Assembly (NCBI GenBank): GCA_033816765.1
Contig: CM066287.1
Span: 5,828,001 to 5,892,000 of the forward strand
Source of the DNA: Nothopassalora personata
Lineage: Eukaryota > Ascomycota > Dothideomycetes > Mycosphaerellales > Mycosphaerellaceae
Direction: 5' to 3'
Length of the DNA: 64,000 nt
The position numbers and the translations under genes are program-made. The notes under the pieces are model-generated. The model saw only the letters and a program-made list of their open reading frames with translations. It was not told the DNA's origin and ran no database searches. How positions within the stretch are numbered: the first letter of the stretch is position 1; each line of letters starts with the position of its first letter. This document shows positions 55,320 to 64,000 of the stretch, in pieces.

Positions 55320-56910
55320 GTAACATCAACGGACACGATCCTACAATATGGCTGTTGTCGAGTTCCCGCAGCCTTTCTACTTCTGCTGTTCCTCATTTCT
55401 TATGCAATAATTCGCGAGGCCGTGCGCTCCCACCAATTGGAGAACTTTGCCAAGGCGAACGACTGTGGACCGTATAGCATCTCAGGACATGGCCCGCTCT
55501 CTTTCCTTGATGGAGGGCGACGCATGGGTCGAGTCGAGAGAATGTCCGAGACTCGCGAGGACTTAGTCGACGAGATCTTCCTGATCAATCCAAGGATGCG
55601 AACACTGTCCTGCAGACGCAATTTGAAGGATCCCAGTCGCTAGCCACGATCGAACCTGCTAACGTCCAGGCCATGTTAGCCACTCAATTCAACGACTTTG
55701 GAATTGGATCGAGGAGAATCAACATGATCTGTCCTTTACTGGACAACTCAATCTTTCAAGCGATGGGTCGCAATGGGAGTATGCTCGAGCTTTGTTCCGG
55801 CCGCAATTCAATCGCGAGCAGATCAACGATCCCGATGAGACGAAAACGCTTCACGGGCTCTAATCAACGCCGTAGGCCCTGTTGATGGTGATGGATGGAC
55901 AAAAGGCACTGAGCTGCAGCCTCTTCTCTACAGCTTCATCCTCAACACCGCAACGTCCTTCCTGCTGGGAGAATCGCTCAATTCTCTATCTGGCCAGAGC
56001 TCAGACCAGACTGGATCTATATAGCAGTCGAACAGACAGTTCACAGCAGACTTCGAGCTGGCAAACAAGTACATGATCTGGCGCATCCGAGCTCAAACCT
56101 TGTACTGGACCATGGACGGACTCAAGCTACGCCAAGCAGTAGGCAGAAATCAGACGCTTCACAGAACGCTTCGTACAATGAGCCCTCGACTCAACCACTC
56201 AAGAAAAGCCCCCATCAAACAGAAAATATAACCTCCCCTCCGCCCTCACAACCCAAAACCGCACAGAACTCCACAACCAAACCCTCGCCATACTCCCCGC
56301 AGGCCGCGACACCACAGCCAGCCTCCTAGTCTGGTCCTTCATCCATCTCGCCCTCCACCCCTCAATCTTCCAAGAAGCTCCCCTCCTCCATCCTCACAGC
56401 CTTCCAACCCGACGCCAAAGTCAAAGGCTGCAGAGATCTGCAACACGTCCTCAACGGAGTGCTCCCTTTACATCCCAACGTACAAATCAACAGCCGCGAA
56501 GCCCTGAAGGACACCACCCTCGCCACCGGTGGCGGTCCAGATGGTCGCGCTCCCATCGCAGTGCCCCAAGGTCGCTCCGTCGCGTCACCTTCAGCGTGTA
56601 TTTCATGCACCGACGAAAAGACCTGTGGGGTGAGGACGCGCTGGAATTCAGTCCCGCACTCTAAGAACAGCGGATTGCAGCATGGCGGTACCTTCCTTTT
56701 TTCAAGAGGGGGGAGGGGGGGGGTGAGGCTGGGGGCGAGAATATATCTAGGATAAGAGTTCGCGCTGACGGAAGCGAGTTATATTCTCATCCGGATGCTG
56801 GAAATTTTCGATGCGATGCGGTTAAGCTAGTAGATTATGGGGAGATGGCGAGGATGAGGAAGGGGTTGGGGTTGACGATATGGCCGGGAGATCAGGTGCA
56901 AGGGTGAGGA
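55320..56910 (+). pseudogene. CYP52-like cytochrome P450 pseudogene
   Basis: P450 pieces occur in the right order but in several frames with stops. They are: an N-terminal hydrophobic segment then AIIREAVRSHQLENFAKAN; PANVQAMLATQFNDFGIGS; WEYARALFRPQFNREQI; ELQPLLYSFILNTATSFLLGES; and FTADFELANKYMIWRIRAQ. Next come the I-helix LAILPAGRDTTASLLVWSF, LNGVLPLHPNVQINSREAL, FSVYFMHRRKDLWGEDALEF and FALTEASYILIRMLEIFDAM. The pattern resembles fungal CYP52/CYP539 alkane and fatty-acid hydroxylases. The K-helix ExxR is lost (LNGVLP where LNEVLRLHP is expected). The heme-cysteine loop after YLPF is replaced by a G-run around 56704-56720, with no cysteine. Multiple frameshifts mean no active enzyme can be made. 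Confidence 0.85.
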
Positions 56911-57188
56911 TGCACAGAGCGAGGGTATAAGGTTCGTTCTATAGTAGCGCAGCATAGCATATGCTAGCTTAGCAAGAAATTTCCGCTCATAACGCTAGAC
57001 ATGACAAGAGGACACCGTCATACTCTGTGTGAATCGCTCGCGCTTCGCATACTTCCCAAAACTCCTCGCTAAGATGTCAATAATTTACTCCCATGCCAGA
57101 ATTTTCTCCGACATCTTGTCATGTATCGTAACGCGCACTTTACGCATCCTAAGCAGGGCATGACGACTCCGCGATAGAGTAGGTCCAA
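56911..57188. other. Intergenic region
   Basis: No gene recognised between the P450 pseudogene and the 3' end of the disordered-protein gene. Confidence 0.5.
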
Positions 57189-58586
57189 CTACCTACGTCC
57201 TAATTTGGTGAAGCGCTTCAACCTGCTTGACTCAGGCGTGGCTTTGGCAGGCGACGAGACTTCCAGAGGAGGTTCAAACATTTCCCAAGGCAGAACCTCG
57301 TTCTTTTCGCCTGCTTTCACGGCTGCAGCAGAATTCACCTTCCTAGTCGGGATGGCGGAAGACGGTGGGAAGAGGCCAGCAGGACGTGAGAAGTTGCGAA
57401 CACGATCATTCGAGACTCCGGCTTCTTGGATTGGAGGCATGATAGTGCCAATGTGCGCGGTCAGGGAACGACCAGAGTCTTTTTTTGACAGCACCATCGG
57501 GGTCTTCGATGCGTTGGGACCAGGAAATGGGACGGCCGTATCTCCGGGCTCAGTGGGCCAGAGGTGGCTGTCGTTTTGAGGGAATGTAGAGATGAGCACA
57601 GCAGGCGATCGGGGACGGGCGCCATAATCAATGAGCGCGTCAGATGCTGGTGTTCGAGGAGAACTCTCAGGAGACGTCGCAGATGCACTAGAAGATTCAC
57701 GCTCCTGGAGATTCGCGATGTCTGGCAAATCAAAGTCGAAAGCATTGTCCTGCGAATCGAGTCTGAAGGTTGGCGGTGGTGTCGTTGGGTGTAGTACTGT
57801 CTGTGCTCGCACGTTCGTGAGGTGTCCTTGCGGATGCCCGAGAGCAGGACATGTGTCGTTGGATCTGTTCGATGATTCCCTGCTGGAGAAAGTATCGGGT
57901 CGGAGGTCACGAGGCACTTGGCCTTCACAACTGACTGCTCCGCTCTTGTCTTGCGACTGTCGGGTGACTGGCTTGCTTGAAAGTGATCCATAGGAGCGAC
58001 GAGGAGCATCTCCGCTACCATGCGAGGCGAAAGAGGTAACAGAGCTGCGCTTGCCTTTCTCCTTCTCCCGTTCCTTGTCATGCTTACGCTTGGCGCTGTC
58101 GGGCAGACCGTCCCACTTGCTGTTGACCTTGGGTACGTGATCAGGCAATTTCCGAGAGGACACACCTGGCAGTGTGACGCCGTCGGACTTCAAATTCTTC
58201 TGTGCAGCTTTCCTCCTCTCCTGCTCAGCGAACTCCTCCAACGCAGACGTGGACGGCTCTTTGAGCGTCAAGAAGCCAAGGACTCCTGCACTCTTCTTCT
58301 TGGCTGCCTGTCGACCATGCTCCTCCGTGGTCACGTCGGTAGCTTTCGACTGCTGTCGTTGATGCCGACCGTCTTGTCTCAGTGACTGAAAGCTGTTCTG
58401 TCTTAAGTGACCGCCGACCGTGTGTCCAGCAACATCAAGGCGTGAGGTTGCTTCGGCGTTGCTCTCCTCGCTCGACTGCGTACCCTCGTTGAAAACAATG
58501 GGCGAACGGTCCCTGACTGCCAGTTTTGGGAAGTGTCGAGTAGTAGCACCTGTCAGGTCCAGCACATATGGCCTAGCATCCGACAT
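57189..58586 (-). CDS. Disordered protein of unknown function
   Basis: Single exon of 465 aa starting MSDARPYVLDLTGATTRHFP. The N-terminus LDLTG...HFPKLAVRDRSPIVF looks like a conserved short motif; a second compact segment is GVLGFLTLKEPSTSALEEFAEQERRKAAQK (about 102-131), which is partly helical. Next comes KLPDHVPKVNSKWDGLPDSAKRK followed by a Lys/Glu-rich stretch. The rest is Ser/Pro/Arg-rich and probably disordered, ending SRLKRFTKLGRR. No catalytic domain is seen. The length of the open frame on this strand and the biased but non-repetitive composition support a real gene. Function unknown. Confidence 0.7.
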   Translation of the reverse strand: MSDARPYVLDLTGATTRHFPKLAVRDRSPIVFNEGTQSSEESNAEATSRLDVAGHTVGGHLRQNSFQSLRQDGRHQRQQSKATDVTTEEHGRQAAKKKSAGVLGFLTLKEPSTSALEEFAEQERRKAAQKNLKSDGVTLPGVSSRKLPDHVPKVNSKWDGLPDSAKRKHDKEREKEKGKRSSVTSFASHGSGDAPRRSYGSLSSKPVTRQSQDKSGAVSCEGQVPRDLRPDTFSSRESSNRSNDTCPALGHPQGHLTNVRAQTVLHPTTPPPTFRLDSQDNAFDFDLPDIANLQERESSSASATSPESSPRTPASDALIDYGARPRSPAVLISTFPQNDSHLWPTEPGDTAVPFPGPNASKTPMVLSKKDSGRSLTAHIGTIMPPIQEAGVSNDRVRNFSRPAGLFPPSSAIPTRKVNSAAAVKAGEKNEVLPWEMFEPPLEVSSPAKATPESSRLKRFTKLGRR

Positions 58587-61185
58587 GTTGAATTGCTGTG
58601 GAGTGAGTGTTAGTCTAGATCAGACGGCGATCGCCGTTGAAGACCAAGTCCGGATCCGACGTACAGAATGCAGGGTAGACACGTGCGCCCCGCGTGGTCG
58701 CTCTGTGACCAACATGGCAGTGGCAGTGAGAGTTCGAAGGGGATGAGCCAACTTGCGTGTCCAAATGGAGGGTGCAGGGACAGCAAAGTAGGCTGTACAG
58801 AGACAGTTAAGCCAGTACTAACCTGCGAGTTCTCGACTGCAAAGATGCAGGACAGAGTTCGGTCTCATGCCCAAGGGCGGCGTCGTGTGGCAGCATTCGA
58901 TTATATTCCGTACAGCAAGACCCAAGGCCTCATCCCTCGTAGACGGGCAATTGTGCCGCTGGCGTCGTCAGATGGGGAGTGCGGTGCGTTAGAGTTGTCG
59001 TTGGCGCAGACGCGAAGATCAAAAAGAGGTGGTGGTCAGGGGCGACAACGTGGCTCGCGTGGTGATGAGCGGCAGACCTCGTGGCCGGCCGAAAGTACCT
59101 TAGTTCCTTCCTTGCTTCTGGCGTGCTGATTCGATCAGACTGCAGCACTTGGCGACGCTAGCGATGATTTTCTTGGAGGGCGCAGCCACGTGGGAAACAG
59201 ATCGAATCTAGCAAGCAAAAGCAGATCTCCTCCGTCTAAATATGGAAGCAGGGAAGCGACAATCACAAAAGAAAGAATGAAATGGGAAGGAGGTCGAGGA
59301 ACGAGCACTTGGTCTTGCTGTGAGACATGTGTCGCTTAGACGGCAGGTTTTGTGGGAAGGCTCCCGTCAGAATCGTTGAGGAGGATGATGCGCGTGAAGT
59401 CGTTCGTACCTGCCTTCTCTGAGCGGCAAACCCGAGGTCGATCCCGCATCCTGTACGGAATACATAGACGGGGACCCGCGCATTCATGCCGACAATAGCT
59501 CTTCTTCGTGCAATCGCTGCGCCCTGAGCAGGCCATGATATGCAGGTCAAGCCCAGAAAGAAGTCGTCTGGCCTTGTAGAATAACGGAGACCTCCGAAGT
59601 GAAAGCTGGGACATTGCCTTCGGCGCAAGCATTCACGATTTACAGGGTCTTTAAGCACGACTCGCCGGAGAATACAACTTCCTGAAAACATCACTCCTCC
59701 ACCGAACGGCCATCGCCTTACTTCGGCAACCGAATGACTGTCTCCCTCTAAAGAACGCCCTATGAAAGCATGTCATCGCTCCGTCGAGCCACAGGGGTGT
59801 AGTGTAGCGATTCGTGCACACGTTGATCCGCCCACAACATTGCATGTCAGTCTACCTCTTGAGTGCTAAGGCCATAGAGCCGAAGTTTTACGCTGCCCTC
59901 TGCACAGAGGCCACAGACAATGCGAACGACCGAAAAGTGGCGCCATACTGCGCCTGGCATGCAAGAGAAGCACAATGAGAACATTCGAAAGCAAGCGCCG
60001 CTCGATGAGTCCTGAACGCATGTAAAATGATGTATCAGCAACTGCATTGATTTGCCTGACGTGGCCGTGGCGTACGATGTACAGCTGATTGCTATCGCCA
60101 GATCATCTGCGTGAGGCCCAACGGTTGGCATAGACGTGGACAAGGATAGCTCAGAGTGCGAATAAGCCTCTGCGACCTGGGCACTACTGGTTGGATAAGG
60201 CTCGCCCCGTGCAAACGCATCTTGTTCCTCAGTATGGCAGCTATACCACTCTATTGACTTCGAGTCTCTTGCAGAAAAGCCAACTCCAGCGGATTACATC
60301 ACCTGTGTGCAGCTGTGCTTCATTGCCGGGCACGCGGATACACTGCGAGGCCCGTGATGGGATGCGTTTTTCAGGCTTAGCCACTGGCCCAGGTAGGTCT
60401 TCACATGCAATGTTGTCAGACTTTGACGATGTTTGTCAAAGATCATCGTTCCCGCTTCCTTACCTATCGAGTACGCTAACTAAGCGTCGCTGATCACGAG
60501 ATGGAGGCATTCGCAACGAACACTGGCCACCCGGATTCGCAAGTCTCTGGATGAACACACACTGATATCCGTACAGATTTCGTCGTCGTCGCAGCTGGAC
60601 CCGGGGTCGATGGCGCCATGGGCACCTCGATAATAGGATCTCAGAGGTCAGTCTGGGGTTTCGGATGTCGGCAGGAAACGCGTTCCTGCATCAGTGTTCT
60701 TAGCTCAGCTCGACACGCGATCTTGTTTTCGTCGCCAGGGATGCATTTCGGCGCATCAAGAGATCCAAAGTCCACGGAATTACTGACTGTACGTTTTGTC
60801 AATGCAATGCAGCCTCACGGCGCTGTTTTGGCAGCATGTTTTGTCCTTCATCTGCATGCGCCAGTTGACGGCGCTGAAACAACGAAGATCCTCCAATGTG
60901 GGGTGCATAAAGCTAGTGCAGGGAATCGTAAGACAAAGCTCGAGACAGCCGGCTTACACCTCTTGCTGAGCTCGTGATCAGGTCACGCGATGCCCCGCCT
61001 TGGGTTGATGAGCTCCCTTGATCTCTCTCTTGAGAAGCTCTCCCTCCTTTCTCCCACGTCTCAAGCCAGTTCCTGACTGACAGCAGCGTATCAATCCATC
61101 AATCAAGCAATATAGGCACGTCTTAGAGCTCATTGGGTGCAAGCACAGCTTCACCTCATCTCTCACATCGACCAACCAAACCACA
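58587..61185. other. Long intergenic region (2.6 kb)
   Basis: No gene could be supported. Two short plus-strand stretches have coding-like sequence (near 60249-60351 and 60576-60690) but are interrupted and unidentified; they are discussed as a finding. Confidence 0.45.
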
Positions 61186-61922
61186 ATGGCCGCAGAAGTA
61201 GCAGAACAGCCTTCCCTCAGCAAGGTCGACTCCGCCGTTGGAGACAAAGCTCCAGCATCACCCACTGACAGCAAGGCCAAGCACCGGAGAACCAGCAGTA
61301 CCGTCACTGGTGTCTTCAAGATCGAAGACCTTGGTGCGTGTGACGCTGACCTCATGACCCCGCTCCAGGGCTGACAATGCCATCACAGAGAAGGAAGGCG
61401 TAGACCTCAAGATCGCCCCAGAGACCCAGAAGCTCAACTGGTAAGTGACATTGATACCTTCCTCACGATGATCGATGCTCCTGCTGTGTCCAAGTTCCTC
61501 GCTCCTGCCCCGCTAACGCATCACCAGGAAGGTGAACACTTCACCAGCAACCATAGACGATAAAGATGTCCTCAAGAAGCTCCTGACCACCCCACCCATC
61601 AAGAAGATCGACCTACACTGGCCACTCGGCCTCGAGGTAACAGCCCGCAACCTCAAGGGTGTCACAATCAAGGACGCACTGGATGCGATCTACAAGCAGT
61701 ACAAGAAGAAGGTAAGACATGACCGGCCCCATTCCATGTGCTCACCTTCGCTAACTACCCTCCTCACAGGCCGACGACGAACTCTCCGACCCCTACCTCG
61801 CAGGTTTCGAGTGGGACCGGGAAGAGTGCTACACCCGATTCATCGTGCACCAAAAGAAGACTGGCGAAGCAGCGGCCTCCGGCGGCGGTAAGAAGAAGAA
61901 GGGCAAGAGCGAGGATGCATAA
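61186..61922 (+). CDS. DUF6699 domain protein
   Basis: Four exons: 61186..61333, 61389..61440, 61528..61711, 61770..61922, giving 178 aa; introns of 55, 87 and 58 bp all close in phase. A basic Ser/Thr-rich N-terminus (KAKHRRTSSTVTGVFKIEDL) is followed by the DUF6699-type fold. That fold includes IAPETQKLNWKVNTSPATIDD, KKIDLHWPLGLEVTARNLKG, TIKDALDAIYKQYKKKADDEL and FEWDREECYTRFIVHQKK. The C-terminus is Gly/Lys-rich (GGGKKKKGKSEDA). The family is common in fungi and of unknown function. The start is the first ATG after a pyrimidine-rich leader. Confidence 0.85.
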
Positions 61923-62344
61923 TAAGCCCGCCAGACGGACACACTGCCCACGCCGGACCGCCACCACCGTCACTCGTTTCGGTATGGCCAGAGTCTACTA
62001 GGCTAAGTTGGTAAATGTTGCTCAGTATAGAGCGGCAGAGGCACAGGAAGCATCTGCTGGATGTACTGGTAGAATGAAGGCTCTCTTTGCCAGGGAGTCT
62101 AAACGAACATGATATGAATACACTCTGATCTATGCCTCGAGCCTGAGATGCCCTGCCAGCAAGATGCCGATCCAAGTATGCCGGAATGTGCTTGTTCTAA
62201 CGACTAGTACGCCATATCTGGGGTATAGAATCGAAGCAATCAACGCCAACGCTGTGCGAATCTCCGCATCATATGCCTGTCATGCCTGAAATGGGAAAAG
62301 GACACATCCGCAGTCCGACTGCGGCTCGTACACTTGCGGATGTG
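61923..62344. other. Convergent 3' region
   Basis: About 420 bp between two stop codons facing each other; no gene seen. Confidence 0.6.
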
Positions 62345-63583
62345 TCACTGCAGATCAGACTTGGCTGTTGCCCCAGTGTCCACCGTCGACTCTGCCTGAC
62401 TGTTCACAGCCGTATCAGAGCTTGCAGCAGTGGGAATCGGAAGAGCTTTCTCCGAAGGGGCGGTTGAATCCGCGACATGAGGTTTGACGGCCAACCAGTG
62501 GTAGGTGGTAGTGCTCAGACGAGCGCGATCAGCTTCAATGAAAGCATCGCAGTCTTGCGTCAACCTGTTGAACAAGGTCTTGAAGTGTTTTGGCAGCAGG
62601 CCCAGTCGGACCAGTCCGAGGACTGTCCGCTTCGCCGCGCAGAAATAGCCGTCGGCCCGCTTGATGAGCGGCGCTTGGAGACCGTCGATGCTCGCATTGT
62701 TGGACTCGAGCATGCGGAAGCCTGCGGCCTCGAGAGCGTGTTGCAGACTTTCCGGGGTTGGCGTGCCCACGGCTCCGATAAGGGGCTTCATGCGCCTCAT
62801 CAAGTCCCGGTGGTGAGGGTCGGAAGGGTCGTAGGCCGGCAGTCTGGCCCAGTCCAGTAGCGATACTCTCGCGCCGGGCTTCAGGACTCGAAAGAGTTCT
62901 TGGCAGAGTTTGAGATGATCCTTGGCCAGACTGAAAGCCTGGATTTCGTAGAAGCCGTCGAAGTGGTTGTCGGGAAGCGGCAGGGGCAAATCATTGAAGT
63001 CTGCTCGAATGAATGTGTTTGACAGGCGGAGCTGCTTGTTGTAAGCGTTGGCACTTGCGAGCTGATCGGCATCGATGTTCAGGCCAGTAATCTGAGCTCC
63101 CGTCATTCTGGTCATATGTGCTGCGACAAGACCTCTGCCGCAACCCAGATCCAAGACTTTGGCGTTGGCAGGAAGGAGTAGCTCCTTGGCAATGCTCTCT
63201 TCGTACAGACTCTGATTGTCCAGTATGCCGGCGTGAAGGTCCATAGCGGGTGGGATGTACATCTTCTCCACCTCTCCGATTGCACATAGATGATTGAGCA
63301 CCATATAGTAGTCTGCGAGGCATTTTCCGACCTCCTTCTGGTAGTCTGCTCCCAACGCTGCAATCATCGACTTCTCGTCCGCCCAGTCAAGGTCGTATAT
63401 GATGTACGATTTCATAAAGTTGTCGACTTGCTCCGGCGTCAAACCTCTCAACACCCGGAAAGATCGAAGGATTGTCTTTACACGCCGCGGTCTCTTGTTG
63501 CCTCGCGCCCTTGTGCTCAGATCCGGCGAGCGTGGCGATGCGTACAGCTCGTTGTCCTGTTTGGCCATAACATCTGTCGTCAT
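62345..63583 (-). CDS. SMT-like SAM-dependent methyltransferase
   Basis: Single exon of 412 aa. The start is the first ATG of the frame (63583, MTTDVMAKQDNELYA); upstream codons are open but lack ATG. A basic stretch (RGNKRPRRVKTILRSFRVLRG) precedes the catalytic domain. Motif I is VLDLGCGRG (143-151), followed by ITGLNIDADQLASAN, FIRADFNDLPLPLPDNHFDGFYEIQAF and the motif III region LFRVLKPGARVSLLDW. The order and spacing, including FYEIQAFSLAKD, resemble sterol C-24 methyltransferases (ERG6/SMT), and the C-terminal part LLPKHFKTLFNRLTQDC...STTTYHWLAVKP also fits. The N-terminal SMT aromatic motif is not present, so it is a diverged relative acting on an unknown substrate rather than ERG6 itself. 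Confidence 0.85.
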   Translation of the reverse strand: MTTDVMAKQDNELYASPRSPDLSTRARGNKRPRRVKTILRSFRVLRGLTPEQVDNFMKSYIIYDLDWADEKSMIAALGADYQKEVGKCLADYYMVLNHLCAIGEVEKMYIPPAMDLHAGILDNQSLYEESIAKELLLPANAKVLDLGCGRGLVAAHMTRMTGAQITGLNIDADQLASANAYNKQLRLSNTFIRADFNDLPLPLPDNHFDGFYEIQAFSLAKDHLKLCQELFRVLKPGARVSLLDWARLPAYDPSDPHHRDLMRRMKPLIGAVGTPTPESLQHALEAAGFRMLESNNASIDGLQAPLIKRADGYFCAAKRTVLGLVRLGLLPKHFKTLFNRLTQDCDAFIEADRARLSTTTYHWLAVKPHVADSTAPSEKALPIPTAASSDTAVNSQAESTVDTGATAKSDLQ

Positions 63584-64000
63584 TTCTGCGCTGCCACAAG
63601 TCGTCCAGAATCCAAAGAATGGCCAGGTGAATCCGAGAGGCACAGTCGCTCGTGAGAGAGCTGAGCGCCGCACAAGTGAAGTCCACAAAAGCGATCGATG
63701 GAAAGATAGGTGTTCGTTGATGGACAAGGGCTTGTGTTTCAACAGAAAGTCTGAGGCGAAATTCCTTGTTCGTTGCTATACTTACGCTTCCACATGACAA
63801 TGTCATCGGGGTTTCAGTTCACAGACCGCTCAGCCGAGTGTCAAGCGCGAGACTCGCTATTCCTGCCAGCAACCTGATGACAAACATGCCGGTACCGTCA
63901 CGTGTGTGCTGTCGGGCATGATGCAATGGCCAGCAATAGCATGATATGCCACGCTGACAATGTGCTTGAGCCAGTGTGCAAACAAATGGGTGCCTCAGAG
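63584..64000. other. Upstream region of the methyltransferase gene
   Basis: Presumed promoter and leader of the minus-strand methyltransferase gene; the open frame extends into it to 63742 without an ATG. No other gene seen. Confidence 0.5.

Noticed and set aside
63584..63742. Extended N-terminus of the methyltransferase
   Set aside because: The open frame has no ATG upstream of 63583; the apparent start is TTG.

Overview
The window is fungal nuclear DNA, most likely from a filamentous ascomycete and probably a dothideomycete; the lineage is inferred from gene content and not proven. Genes are compact and lie on both strands. Introns are mostly 46-90 bp, with GT..AG borders and CTAAC/CTGAC branch-like sites. 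Housekeeping proteins of typical ascomycete form are present (ERB1, RIC1, TIM54, CK2 beta, NPC1/NCR1), along with fungus-specific families (DUF2433 phosphoesterase, DUF6699, fungal Zn2Cys6 factor, CYP52-like P450). No rRNA, tRNA or CRISPR array was recognised.

Layout. 0.9-6 kb: a MAM3/CNNM-type transporter and a secreted histidine acid phosphatase. 6-9.5 kb: AT-richer DNA holding a short Tc1/mariner-derived element. 9.5-16 kb: a molybdenum-cofactor-sulfurase-like PLP enzyme (minus) and an ABCG half transporter (plus), separated by 2.2 kb. 18.7-25.7 kb: NPC1-like sterol transporter and a metallophosphoesterase with an RGG tail, both minus. 25.7-29 kb: gene-poor, with decayed fragments. 29-39.3 kb: a dense housekeeping block (ERB1, an NTF2/SnoaL-like protein with a 12-nt exon, RIC1, CK2 beta, TIM54). 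40.1-43.5 kb: three consecutive disrupted genes (Zn2Cys6 factor, NTF2-like, RBR/IBR ubiquitin ligase). 43.7-50.1 kb: an ER thioredoxin-like protein, a small cysteine-rich GPI-type protein and a large single-pass glycoprotein. 50.4-54.7 kb: a bZIP factor and an acyltransferase in divergent orientation. 55.3-56.9 kb: a cytochrome P450 pseudogene. 57-64 kb: a disordered protein, a DUF6699 protein and an SMT-like methyltransferase.

The genes do not form one pathway or an obvious biosynthetic cluster. They look like core chromosome with interspersed decay. Exon structures were assembled by hand from splice signals and reading-frame phase; every multi-exon model below closes in frame. The most notable observations are the RBR ligase frameshift lying in the catalytic cysteine codon, the 12-nt micro-exon, the TA-flanked element with long inverted repeats, and the small secreted cysteine-rich gene.
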